64,000 nt of DNA from Mercenaria mercenaria (taxonomy: Eukaryota; Mollusca; Bivalvia; Venerida; Veneridae). The stretch covers positions 10,062,001 through 10,126,000 of the forward strand of contig NC_069373.1 in assembly GCF_021730395.1 (NCBI RefSeq), given 5' to 3'. Under the pieces are notes generated by a model that did no database searches, was not told where the DNA came from, and saw only the letters and a list, made by a program, of their open reading frames with translations. Of this stretch, positions 1 to 12,414 are shown in pieces (position 1 is the stretch's first letter; each line of letters starts with the position of its first letter). The position numbers and the translations under genes are program-made.

Positions 1-1508
1 TGGCCTACTATGGAAAAGGGACCAAAATGATAACCAGTTTTACATACATCCCCATCTTTTTGATGAAGTGCATATATCAGGTACCCCTTTTGGTTTAAAA
101 CAATCCCTTTCCATTTACCACGGAACTCGTTTAAGGGTTAAAAATAGTCTTTAATATTGCGACATAAAAATATGTGAAAACCTTGAAAACAAACACAAAA
201 GTCGTTCCGAATTTGACAATAGGCATCGTAGAAATGTATTAACCGGAGAAATAAATCATCGTTAGATTAACAGGGAGGACCTACCATGCAATGGTTTCTT
301 CAGTCAAACATTTAATATAAAATCTCATCTCAAAGCATTAAAATGTGAATATAAGTAAAATTAGGGAGACCAATGCTCTTTTTGGGTTCTGCCATAACTG
401 GTAGTTCAATAGGCTACTGCAAGGTTCGGTTTTACATGGTTTTGTATTTACTTCAATTTTGGGTTTTTGTTTTTTGTTGTTGTTCTGTAAGGCTAAAATG
501 CCTATTTATGAATTTGACTTTCGCTTTTTAAAAATAAATTTTAAGACTGCCTAAAAAGTTTTTTTTCCCTTTTGTAAAGAGTTTTTTATGTATTTTTTAA
601 ATAGAAAATGTTTTTCTGAATGAAATGTCTCGCGTAGTTTATTTCTAAAGGTTTTACAGTTGAGAAGAAATACCGACTAAACCGACCCCCGTATTTTAGC
701 CTTGGTCCCCAAGGGGCAACGCTTTGACCAATGAAAATCCCGGTTTAAGACTAGGAAATGTGATACGCCCAAAGAAAACAAAAAACTGAAACAAAAAAGT
801 GCTTTACTTTTCAGGCTCGAGTACTCAAGCACGGTTAAAAAAAAGCCACTTTAATTAACATAATAATTAGAAATAACATATCGAAAAAAACCGGAGCTTT
901 AACGCGGCGTAGTGATACAGAGACAAAATTTTTGTTACGCTAACAATATAGTACATACAAGTAAAATTTAGAATTGATGTAAAATACCGGGGCTTACATC
1001 GGGTTTTAAATTTATTTAAGCATAATATGAACCCTAAAATTTTTCATTCAAAAACAAAGTACTTTCACAAAAAGGGGACCCAAAAAGGGGTAAATGCCAA
1101 ATTTCTGTGTCCGCCATTTTAAATACCGTAAAGGCAAAGCAGCATCGTCAAAATTTCCAATACGTCTGTTGTCTGATGTGGTAAAAATCTCTTCCGTACG
1201 TTCGGGGGTAATTAATTTTTTGTTAAAGAACCTTCTCCCTCCTTACAATTAGAAAGAGTTACGTATCCTAATTTTGAGTACTCCTCAAAAGGGGAAAAAT
1301 GTCAACAATATAACATTCTAATTTTTATGAAGAATTTTTGTGGGAAACGTCCTTTTGAAGGAAAGTTACTTAGGTATGACGTAAAAAAAACACTTTAAAT
1401 TTTAAAAACAGTCCTTTATTAAGTAAATTACTCAGTTCACATTTCTTGTTTTGAAAATTTTTATTTTCACATTTTTCATGACGTTTTTTGAAAGGGAGAA
1501 CCATTACA
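1..1508 (-). repeat. 3' LTR of the Ty3/Gypsy-like element (truncated by window)
   Basis: This stretch aligns along its length with about 9440-10991. On the minus strand it begins TGTAATGG next to a G-rich polypurine-like tract, which is the expected inner edge of a 3' LTR. The other end is outside the window. Confidence 0.75.
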
Positions 1509-3990
1509 CGCCCCCCACTTAAAGAACTAGATACTCCTGATCTGAAAATCCATAAAAATACTTGATTATTTTCTACGTAATAAATTACCCCCTTTTTAAA
1601 AACTTTATTTCAGGCTGAAATTTCAAATTCGAACGGGAATATGGCCAAGGGAAAGGGGAAGTCGCGATAAGGTCCTGGTTTGGCACTGAAACTTTTTGGA
1701 TATCCGGTCGTAGATGCGATAAGAAAATGACCCAGTGGGGGGTTTCTTCTGAGAAATTTTCCTTACAATGGAGAAGTTTGCAGACAAGACGGATTCAGCT
1801 GAAGTAAGTAGATCCTTCGTTCCGGGAAGGGCGAGAAACGGGAAGGCTCCATATGAAGCTTCGGTAAAAAGGCATGCCCCATTGAACACTAAGATTTGAA
1901 ACTGTCTGCCACAAAAGAAGGGGGTTTCGTTGGAGGGTTCTCCTTCGGCAGGTGGCCAAGTTTTATTGGCCTGGTAGGTAAGTCGATGGAAAGGTGCATG
2001 CCCATCCGTCGGCAGGGGGAAAGGGGATCTCACCAGAAAAAAGAAGAAGAATGCAACTCGCATGGGTTTTTCCACCGTGGGAATCTGGGTAGTAGGAGGG
2101 GCAGTATAATTTCGGGTTCCTTCGTCACTCTTTTTGGGGGGAAAACTAGGAAAAAATCTTGGCAGAGGACAGTGGGAAGGAAAAGTCCTAAAGCGCTGTC
2201 CATGGAAGAAATGACTTCGGTTTCTTGCCGAAACAGAGATTTTGAAACAGTGGAAGTTACAGACTTCTGTCTAACTGATAAAGTAGGGGTGTTGTTCCGA
2301 GAAAAGAAGAGCACCGTTTTTTGGGGTTAGTAACGTAAAGTAGCTGGTCAGAGCCCAGTAGTACCAAAGTGAGAAACGGCGATATGGATAACAGACAAAG
2401 GAGACGTTGACAATAAGATGACTGAGGGTTCCCAAAGGGGGATGATGGGGAGTTTTATGGAGAAGACACGTCAACTTGAAGAAGTCGACCCTGAAGAGCA
2501 TGGTTGAATCTTAATAGAACGGATAAACACACAGAAAACTTTTAAACAAAAGTGACTGGTGGTCCCAAGGGAAAAAGGGCCCAGTTGAAAAAGAAGCATG
2601 TTTACCCGGGCATTTTTCCTGTGAAGCAGTATTTAAAGTACTAATGTATGATGATAATTTTGGGTTGCTTAGGGGTCGTATGGTGGATCAGGAGACTCTG
2701 ACTCACTGAAACTGTAGTCCGGGTCCGGCTCATCAAAGGAAAAGAAGGGCGGCATAGACACATTGGGATGTAAAGGAAAATCGGGTGACAACGCTACCTT
2801 TTTCTGGGTGGGGGGAGAAATTTCCCGGGCTTCCAAGGGTTTGACCTCAGTTTTTATCCCGTATCCCCCGGCCCAACCGCCTTGGGGTTTTTGGCCCACT
2901 TCCCGGTGTTACTTCAGAGTTGACCACTGCTTGGGCTGGGGGTTTGGGGTACTCCCTGATCGCCCCCAAACTCTCTCATCGTCCCGGCCCCTTTTTGCTC
3001 CACACTTCCGGGGTAAGCGATGATGCAGCCCCCTTTCCACCATATGCAACTACCTTGGAAACGAAGCCCCCAAATTTCCACTGACGGACCGCCCCAAACT
3101 CGGGCTTTTTTGGGAGGTAAATCCACCCCGGGTTACTGACTTCGGGGTGCTGTATTTTACTGAAGGGGGGCCCAGCCTCTCCCAACCCCTGCCATGTCGG
3201 TGTTCGACGTTACCCTCAAAATGCCCTTTCAGACGGGACGTTTGGAAAAGATCACGGGGACCCCTTCAAACATGCCCGGGAAGGGCCCCTAGGTTAACCG
3301 CTGCGTAGAACCTTTCCAACTGAGGGAAAAGTTTTTTTCCATGCTCTTTCGCCACAGCTCGAGTTGGAGACAATGTGTGACGCAATCTATCGGTCTTCTA
3401 ATTTGGCGAGCACCAGCACAACACCCCAAAAAGCGTGAGGCTTACTCAAAAAGGGGTTCCCTCAACGTCCTTGTTTGGAAATACCCCCAACGACCCAGTT
3501 GAGTCCTACTAAAAAAATTTAGTGGTAAAAAGAACTTTGTTATTTGGGGCCACCTTTATTTTTAAAAAAGGATCCACATTGCATGGCCTTTATGGTATGA
3601 TCTGTCACCAAAGGGTTTAGTTTGTATTATTGTTAGGTTTGCTGGACGTTTTTTGACTGAATTTGGCTACCAAAGCATTTCGCAGGAACGAAAAATACGC
3701 GTCCCCAAAAAACGTCGAAAATATTTCCCTGCTAAACAAATATTTAAAAGACTTGTTATACTTAAGATTTATGGTTACCCATCTCCCCAAACCTATCACA
3801 ACCGTGAGGTAAGTTAACAGCTACTTTTGCGCAACAAGTAAAGACTAAACTGTATATTTCCAATATACATAAATACACAGAACCCCCCCGGGGCCTTTTA
3901 CTCATTTTTCCAAATATATAAACAAAAAGGCAATCCAACTCACCCTTTTTAAATCCCCGTACGCTACCAAGGTATAAACATAGGCAGTTA
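1509..3990 (-). other. post-integrase part of the LTR element, content unclear
   Basis: This lies between integrase-like sequence and the 3' LTR. Minus-strand translation near 2669-2750 is rich in D, E, S and P, like an acidic C-terminal tail of a polyprotein. No envelope motif is recognisable. Overlapping open frames on the plus strand look like shadows. Confidence 0.35.
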
Positions 3991-3999
3991 AAACATATC

Positions 4000-6800
4000 A
4001 TTTAACAATAAAATAAGAAAAAATAAAAGGGAACTAAAGCTTGCAACAAAAATTTAACATTTTTTGTTTTCTCCCTATTCTTTAATAATCTGTTTCAGGC
4101 CAAAATCCCCCGTGTAGATTTGTGCCTCGGGGGGAAGAAGTCATAAATGTGTACCCCTTGGGTACCATTTTAGTTAAATGGAACAGGTATCAAATCATAA
4201 AATCGTCTCCCCCACTAATAGGACTTCCCCCAATTGTTTGAAGTTTGTTAACACACCGGCTTTCTAGTTTATCTTTCAACCAGACAGCGGTTTTCTTCTG
4301 CTCCTGGTTTTTGGTTTTGGAAATCATAGATTTTTTCCTTTTATTTTGCTTGTTTTTTAATTTTTCTTCTTGCATTTTGGACAATCAGAAGTGGTCCGGG
4401 TTTCAATACTACTCATTCTATCTAATTCATCATTTTCCATATCTTCCCCCCAAAAACAGCTTGGCGGGGTAAAATGACATTGCTCCCAGTACCTCATTTT
4501 TGGTGAAATATTGTAGTAAATGCTCGTAGCTCGGAAAGCACATCACTGTGGAAGGAACGCCCATGCTTTTGGTTCGAGGGCAGTATGCTGCCAACTAGTT
4601 GTAAAGTTCTATTGAACCTTCGACTGTACCTTTGGCTTCGGTCAAGCTTTAGTTCTTGTCTTATAAATTTTTAAAACGGGTCACACACTTTTTTAAATGG
4701 TTGACTCAAAGTTCCTGCTTGGTCTGTATAAGTTGTAAGGGTGTTCCAAACTCATAAAAATTGTTAACAAACGCTTTTGTACTGTAAGAGCTCTTGAGGT
4801 AGGGCTACGGCCTCTGTCCATTTTGTGAATTCCACACATCACCAAACATCCTTTTTCCCTTTCTCTATATTACAAAGGACCCATAGCCCCATTGACCCCT
4901 TTTTCCATTGCCCACCTTGATGCGTTCCGAGGGGACCCCTTTTTTGATGCTCTGTTGGGTTTTTTTTGCACTACATAGTCACAGCGTGAAAATTTTGAAC
5001 GTGGGTTTTCTTTTCTGGCCAAAAGAAGTTTGTTGTCTTCTTCAGTGTGGGGTTTTTGTCCAAAATGGCTGCAGTGGTATGTCATGGTTGAGTTAATGAT
5101 TTCATTTCTATACTTTTCATACTATCACTGTAAGATTTCCTCTGAGCATTTCTATTGTGGGTATAACATACCTGCTTTATTGAAATCGTTCCATTGGCCC
5201 AAATATTTTCTTTGGTGAAGCGTCTGATTTCCCCGCCGGGCGGCTTTTTTCTTGTTGATCTCTATTAAGTTGAGTTTGGACCAAGTCGCTCATTGATCTT
5301 TCCGTCGTTGTTTGAGAATCCCCCCTCTAACAATTCGGCATAGTTTTTTTTTCGTCTGTGATTTTGTGACTCCCCAGAGATTGCTAGCCAAAGCATGGAA
5401 ATCGGTATTTGGCATTGCCGAGCTCTTCAATTTTTTTAAGTCTTCTGGTTTTGCACTACTTGGAAAACCCCGCGGGACCCCCGATAGAGCTCGGCGTTTT
5501 TAATTTTTCTTTCCCCTTTCCCGGGGAACTATTGTTTAAGGATAAACACCTACTCTTGAATCCATCTTGCCATTTTTCCTGTAGGGGTCTTCAGGTTTTT
5601 CATCCAGCTTCACCGAATTGTCATACGCAAGAGAACCTTTACCGAAAGGGATGAAAATTTTTTGAGTGCTACAACAAATGCCCGCAATTCCTTCTTGTTC
5701 CAATATCCCTTTCTGAACATTTAGACTTTTGCTCTATTGCTATTACTCGCTCGGTCCCCCATACCTTTACAGCCGGGTCCTGAGCAATTCCTTGAATAGG
5801 GCTAAAATAAATGGTTTCCCAAAATTTTTGGGTTGTAATACAGGAAATTTAAGTGCTGTTTCAGTCTTTTAAATCTTCTTCACCTCTCGACCATTTGGTA
5901 CTTTACATTCTTTTCACAGAGTTTTGGCAAAGGTCTGGGAAATTTAAGCAAAGTCATGAACAAACGTCTATAATATGACAAAACCGAGAAAAAATTTTCA
6001 CTTGCTTTTTGCTTGCGGCGACTCCCTCCTTTACACTTTAAGTTGTCGGATTGTTTCAACACCCTTCTCTGAAATACATGACCCAAAAACTTCACTTTTT
6101 CTAAAAAACACGCATTTTGATGGGTTTTTGCTTTAAATTGGGCCCCTTCCACTGGGAAACATGTTCCCAAACCCTTTTTAATTTCCCCTTTAAATGTTTT
6201 TGCTGGAACAATATATCGCCATATATACCAAACATCCCCCCATGAAGGGCCCCTTGGGGAAAAGTTCTCCTCCGCTCAAAATTTGATGGCAGTTGGTAAT
6301 CCAAGGGATAACTGGGAAAATGGATAAAACCAAGGGATGTAGAAAAGCTGTTTTTTGCTATCATCAGGTCTAATCCAACCGCCAAAAACCACTATTCAAA
6401 TCCCCAAATTACCCCCTTTGGAACCCGAAAGAGATCTAAAAATTAAAAACACCGGGGGATAGGGGAGCTCTTTTAACGGTGACGTATCAGTTTTCCCTAA
6501 AACGACCAAAAGCGTGTTGAACCACTTCTTTTTTACTAAAACTATTTGGGGAAGACCGCACTCGTCGTAGGGCTCGTAACGCCTCTTTCTAACTTTTTTT
6601 TACTTCTTGCTTTTTTTATTTCTTTTTGCCTAATGGTTGACGTCTTGGGGTTGCGTTTTGGGGCCCAACATTTTTAATTCTATCTGCAGATGTGTTCATT
6701 CCTAAGTCATCAATGTTTTGCAAAAAAAAGGTTTGGTACCTTATCATAAGTCAGCAAGTTTCTCGCTTTCTTCTTGTTCTGTTTTACTTCTGTCAAAAAA
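4000..6800 (-). pseudogene. pol: pol remnant (reverse transcriptase to integrase) of the LTR element
   Basis: Minus-strand translation at about 5880-6385 shows the end of a Ty3/Gypsy reverse transcriptase palm: an FLGHV motif and, downstream, a SYYRR motif at the start of the connection/RNase H side. At about 4870-5085 there is integrase-like sequence with a run of lysines and a GAMGPL motif resembling the start of the integrase core. The coding frame is broken many times. Domain edges are approximate. Confidence 0.65.
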
Positions 6801-6999
6801 AACTTGAAGGGGATCCGGCATTTTTTTCTGGTCCGTTTTTTCTTTTTCACTTAGATTTAATTTTTGTTTTATATTTGGGTAACTCCTTTGTTCATATAAG
6901 ATTCACAGATGCCAAAAAAGGGACTTTTTGGTATTCAATTTCTGTGCACTCGATTTACCAGGAAAACCTTGGATTTTCAGTAGGGGGTTTTAGAAATCC

Positions 7000-9360
7000 T
7001 TTAACAGCTATTTGACTTTCCCCTTTACCAGAGCTTAGATGCACACATAAAACTAATAGCTAATGTACGGGATTTTCCCATTTCCCCTACGCCTTTACAA
7101 TATGCGGGGATTTTGCTTCTTTTGGGACTTTTTCTCTGCATCGTGCTTCAGCTTGTCCACCCACCAAAGCTAATGGGTTTGATCGTTATATGTTGATTTC
7201 CGAACAATATTGGAACATTGCAAGAAAAAAATCTGTCCAAGAAAACCATCTGGGGCTTATCCATATAATAATAATGCCTGAAAAATTCCCTTGACCTAAC
7301 TCAAAACGATTTAACTTTTTAAAAATTTAATACCTGACCCTTTGCACCTTGCATAGTGTTGTTTTCTGACTAAGCTCTGGCCTCTTTCCAGACTCTAAAT
7401 TGACTGTATAACGTCTTGAAAGCGCGTGCAGATGAACCTTATCAACCAACATTAATTTGTTTTCCAAAACACGAACAAAAGTATAAAGACCATTGTCCCA
7501 AAACCCAATCAAGCAAATGTCCAACTCTTTTTCTTGTCTGTATACAAATTTTTACATCATTTGGCCTTACATCATCCAAAACCATTGGCCATCAAACTAG
7601 CGGTCCCGAAATTTTCGACTTTTGCCACTTTTGGGCAATCCCTCATAAGGCCTCCCTTCATAAGAAACAACCCGAAACCTTTGTTCATAACGGGCACCCC
7701 CGGGGGGGTCTGCTCTTCTCATTCGTACCCCCCCTTTTTTATCTTTTCTCCTTTGTCAAGTCGGCTCAGAGTTTTGCATTTGGTTTATTATCTCCCTTTT
7801 TATAAAATTTGCATTAGCCCCTTTTTTGTTGAAAAAATACTTGGCTTCCGTGTTTGTAATATTACGTACGTTGACCTCTTTTTTTTCATCAACCCTAAGA
7901 TTGATTTAATTTTTTCTACAATTTCTACGGCTTTTTTTCAATTGTTTGCAATTTCTGCCAACATCTATACTTCAGATGGGCTTATTTCTTGTAAAAAATG
8001 ATAAGGGCAAGGGCCTTGTGCCTTGTTCCGTCGGGGGAAGCTCTTGTCTAAAAATCTCAAAACATCTCCCTAAGATGCACAGTTTTTCCAAATTACCCCC
8101 CTAGTTTCAAAATTTTTGGTTTAAAAAAATTTGGGCTGCGTTATACTTCCAAAACTTTTTGATATTTCTCCCCCCAAGACACAACAGTCTTTGCCCTTGT
8201 TCGCAGTCCTAAAAAAACGTTCTTTTCTGAACCCCTTTAAACAAGATGCCAAAGTAAGTCTTTTTTTCATCTACCATTTTCCAAGGTCGGCACAATTTTA
8301 AAAAATGTGAAAAAAAACTTTCCCATCTTCATACCATCAATATTCCAGGTTAATTACAGGAAGATTGACCTTTTTCTTTGAATTTTTCTCTGCGGATAAG
8401 AACTCATTTTCCTATTGGTTCATAACCTCATTGAAACCCTTAGTTTCCTTTTTCAATGAACTAGGGCCAAATCTTTCCTTTTTTTGTTTTATTCACTCAC
8501 AGGTCTCTGTAAAGCCTGACCTCGTCTCTTCACTTTTGCAGAGTCACTTATTGCTGTCGGTTGTTTGTATACCTTTATGGGTCCCCCGCTTCTCTGCCCT
8601 TTTGTCAATGCAACTGTTTTTTTTATCGTCAAAACGTTTAATTTGGGATCATTTTGTCAAAGTTTACTCTGCGTCTAGTTCTGGGTTTTCAACATTTACT
8701 CTGTCGGGGTATTTTGACTGCTCAACTGGTAAATTTTTCCACTTCCACTTTGTTACTATTGACATTTTTATCCCGCGGGAAAATTACTACATTTCCTTTT
8801 AGTTAAATCTTGTACCTCATCACTCTTTATCTATGTGACGGCAATGTAGTAGGGCCACTTGGGCCACTTCATTTTTTCACTTTCACACTGTGTACGATCA
8901 GGTATATCGTCCCCATTCCCAAAAAATTGAACTTTCTTCGAACGGGTCAGTCATGTTTCTATTTTCAAAAATAAAAAATAAATAGATTAGTACTGTTCAA
9001 GGGTCCTAGATACAGACAAAAAAAAAAAATCATTGCTAGGTCTCGATTTCCAAATAGGACTGCATATGATGATCTCAATTCTAAAAATAAAAAGGTATAT
9101 TAATAACATCTTGAAATTCTATGGAGTTCTTTCCAATTTTTGCCATCTGGGATTTCTCCTTTTCCCCCAGGAAGTTTCGTCCATGGATACCTTAAAAGAA
9201 AAGGGAACCACTTTTGAACCAAGTTTAAGCCACCCCCTGGGTATTGACACCTTATTTTAAACGATACCCATCTATTTAGTAATAACTTTTTTGACATCAA
9301 CTCTACCCTTGATAAAAAAGCAAATACAAATGTATTTGCGTTAAACCAGAGCGTTGAAAA
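7000..9360 (-). other. probable gag region of the LTR element
   Basis: Position between the 5' LTR and reverse transcriptase implies gag and perhaps protease. I see no motif here that proves it, such as a clear zinc knuckle, so this rests on element layout only. Confidence 0.3.
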
Positions 9361-9369
9361 TTACCCGGG

Positions 9370-10991
9370 ACAACCCCTTTGGATGCGTCATATTGCAACC
9401 GTAGATCGTCAATATATATACATATACCTTGGGGGAAACCTTTTTGGGGCCTATCAGTCAGGAATCGGGCCATAATGATAACCTATACATCATCCCATCA
9501 TTTAGATGAAATCAAAAAAGGTACTCCTTTCTTTAAATCAATACCTTCCAAAATTTTCACAGGAACTCGGATGAACTTTAAAAAAAAATTTTTTAATATT
9601 GCGACATCAAATAATCGGTAACGCTTTTTTAAAAAAACACAAAAGAATTCCAGAAGTTGACAATAGGCATCGTAGAAATGTATTACACCGGAGAAAAAAA
9701 ATACATCGTCATAGTTTAAAAATGGAGGACCTAGGGGCCATGCAAGGGATCTTTTAGTCAAAACGTTTTTTATAGAATCTAATCAGTACAAAGCCTTATA
9801 ATAGTGAAAATAAGTAGAATTACGGAGACCAATTCACTCTTTGGTTCGCCATAAAGTTAGTTCAGACTAGGCATCTGCAAGGTTCGGGTTTTACATGGTT
9901 TGTATTTACTTCATAATATTGTTTTGTTGTTGTTTTTGTTCTTAAGGGTAAAGTGCCTTTCATGAATTTTACTTTTTTGCTCTTTAAAATAAAGTTAAGA
10001 CTGCCTAAAAAGGGTTTTTTTTTACCCGCTAAAGAGTTTTTTTTATTTCTTAAAAAAGAAAATGTATTTTTAATAGAAAATTTTTCTTGAGTTTTCTTTC
10101 CAAGGTTTTTTCAGTTTGGGAAAAGATACCACTGAACGCAGACCCCCGATTTATGCCTTTGGAGTGCCCAAAGGCAACGGCTTTGACCCAAAGAAAATCC
10201 CCCCTTAAGACTAGGGAATGTGACCCCAAACAAAAATTTAAAATGAGAACAAAAAATGCATTACATTTCAGGCTCGGTACTACAACACGGCAAAAGAAAA
10301 ACCCAAATTATACAGATATACATTATAAATAACAAATTTGACAAAAAGCCGGAGCATTATACGCTGAGCGTAGTATACATGAGACGAAATTTTTTACCTA
10401 ACAAATTAGACATACATAGTAAAATGTTGAATTATGTGAAAAAATTTGGCTTACATCAGGCTTTAATTATTTAACATAATAGAATCCCCAAAAATTTCAT
10501 TCATAACAAAGAACATTCACGAAAAACCCCGGCCCAAAAAAGGGAAATAGTCCAAAGTCTGTTCCCCCATTTTAAATACCCAAAGGCACAAGGCAGCATC
10601 GTCAAAATGTTTAATACTCTGTAATAGTCTGATTGGGTAAAAATCTCTTTTCCGTACGTTCAGGGAGTAAATTTAAATTTTTTCTTAGAAAAAAACCCTC
10701 TGCCCCTGTACTAATTAACAAAATTTACGTATCCTAAAGTGGTACTCTCTCACAAGGAGAAATTTTAACAATGATAACATTCTAATTTTTATGAAGAATC
10801 TTTGTAGGAAACAGTCCATTTGAAGGAAAGTTACTTAGGTATGACGTATATAAACACTTTAAATATTGAAAACAGTCCTTGTATTAAGTTAAATTACTCT
10901 AGTTCAGCAGTTACTTGTATGCTAAATGTTTATTTGTCACATAATTTCATGACGTTCATTTTGTAAGGGGCGAGCGGGGAGGGCCACAACA
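9370..10991 (-). repeat. 5' LTR of the Ty3/Gypsy-like element
   Basis: This is the direct-repeat partner of 1-1508. Its outer end, read on the minus strand, begins TGTTGTGG, matching the TGTAATGG start of the other LTR. The inner boundary is approximate (within about 80 bases) because the partner LTR is cut by the window edge. No primer-binding site could be assigned with confidence. Confidence 0.7.
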
Positions 10992-12414
10992 CCCACAGCG
11001 GAGGAGCGGCGGAGGATTCCAGCGACAGCGGCTTGCAGCACTTACCGCCCTTTTTAAGTAGCCTTCGAGGAACCACGTCTCTTTACGGGTCTCTGTCGTT
11101 TAGGTCTCATTGGCCGTGACAGTGATTCACTTTTGGCATCAAAACTATTTTTCTTTGACATATACTCTACAGGTAAATTTTCACCACTGGCTTCAAAAAG
11201 CATCTTTAACGGCATGCCTGGTGACATGCCCTGGGTCTATACTCTACATAGCTAAAAATGTTATACTGTGCCCTTACGGGAGGATGGATCCTAATTAAAC
11301 TTAAATAGACAGACAGACAGACAGACAGTGAGATCATTGATGTAGACACATCGAGGTTTCAACTAATAATTTATCCCAGTACCTTGATGAGGAAGTTATT
11401 GCAACTACACTGTCAGGGCGGATAAATTATTAAAAAGAAGACGTTTGAAGTTCATAGACTAAAGACGAGTTGCAGAACTTCAACAAGGTTTCGAGCTATA
11501 GGGCCAGCACATAGGAGTTTTGCCTTAACGGTAGTTGAAGGCTATAAACGATAGCAAATATAGGCTGAGCATCAGAAAGCTGAGGCAGAGACATAGTGTT
11601 CGGTAATCTACTGAGATAGTAGAAGAGTTCCAGCTTATAGACGAGGTTCAGCGTTATTGGTACAGCCAAGGCAATGGGGTTGTACCTATATGATAGTTGA
11701 AGGCTACATGAGATAGCATATATGCGTTGAGCATCCAGGAGTCAGGGCTATCTTAGTAAGTTACAGCTTCAATTAAGAGGACATAGGCTGAGCATCTATG
11801 CGATAGGACTCGTATGTTATTGATTCAAAGACATTGTCTAACGGGAACTTCGACAAAAAGACCAGTCAAATATAATATCTCCAGCCTATTGGAGTTTGCG
11901 CTGATTTCATAAGTTGAAGATTGATAGTTGAAACATTGAGTGATATTTGCCTGATCCCTGAAATTATCTAGCTCATAAATGAAATCATTTAAGAATCAAT
12001 GGTACTCGAACCATTTAGGCAAGGTAGCCAGAGGAAAATTTTATATACGAGATATTTGGTCTCACCAGCTATACGTTTTAACAAAGGACATCGTTTGTCA
12101 GCTAATCTAAGACATATTCACCTTAGCGATTGGACCCATTTCATTGTTCAAGATACTAACGGCGTAGGCACTTCCCTGAGTCATATAACTCGTATCCTGA
12201 CAATAATTGTGAAGTAACGTCCAGGTACCTTCGCCATTACATATGGACTGACTTGTATTTAACAATGAACAACAATTAATTTATTATAAAAAGTGAACAC
12301 AACATCAGAATCATATTTTTATGTAAGACACTGCAAATTTTTCATACAGACTAAATAAAAATGTAGCGAATATAAACATATGTTTTAAAGGCATTAAATT
12401 TACATCATATAAGT
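10992..12414. other. intergenic, no gene recognised
   Basis: It holds a short (GACA)n tract at about 11308-11330 and a weakly repeated phrase containing TGAGCATC at about 11570, 11730 and 11793. The base texture changes abruptly from the homopolymer-rich element to ordinary sequence. The proximal end includes the downstream region of the GST gene, with an AATAAA on the minus strand at 12280-12285. Confidence 0.6.
12280..12285 (-). terminator. polyadenylation signal of the minus-strand GST
   Basis: AATAAA on the minus strand, about 130 bases past the stop codon of the GST gene. Motif and spacing only. Confidence 0.45.

Larger units (their letters stand above)
1..10991 (-). mobile_element. Ty3/Gypsy-like LTR retrotransposon, broken, cut by window edge
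   Basis: Sequence at 1-1508 is repeated in the same orientation near 9370-10991, giving two long LTRs of about 1.5 kb or more. Between them the minus strand carries recognisable retroelement protein in the order reverse transcriptase (about 5880-6800), then integrase-like sequence (about 4000-5250) nearer the left LTR. That order, with gag expected at about 7100-9300, is the Ty3/Gypsy order, so the right LTR is the 5' one. A G-rich tract on the minus strand beside the left LTR fits a polypurine tract. The element is broken, with dozens of breaks across the coding part. Many may be consensus errors, because single-base runs are unusually long throughout. Its left end lies outside the window, so the target duplication cannot be seen. 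Confidence 0.82.

Noticed and set aside
7416-8802. Plus-strand frames inside the LTR element
   Set aside because: They are rich in F, S and L from homopolymers and run antisense to the element; no family is recognised.
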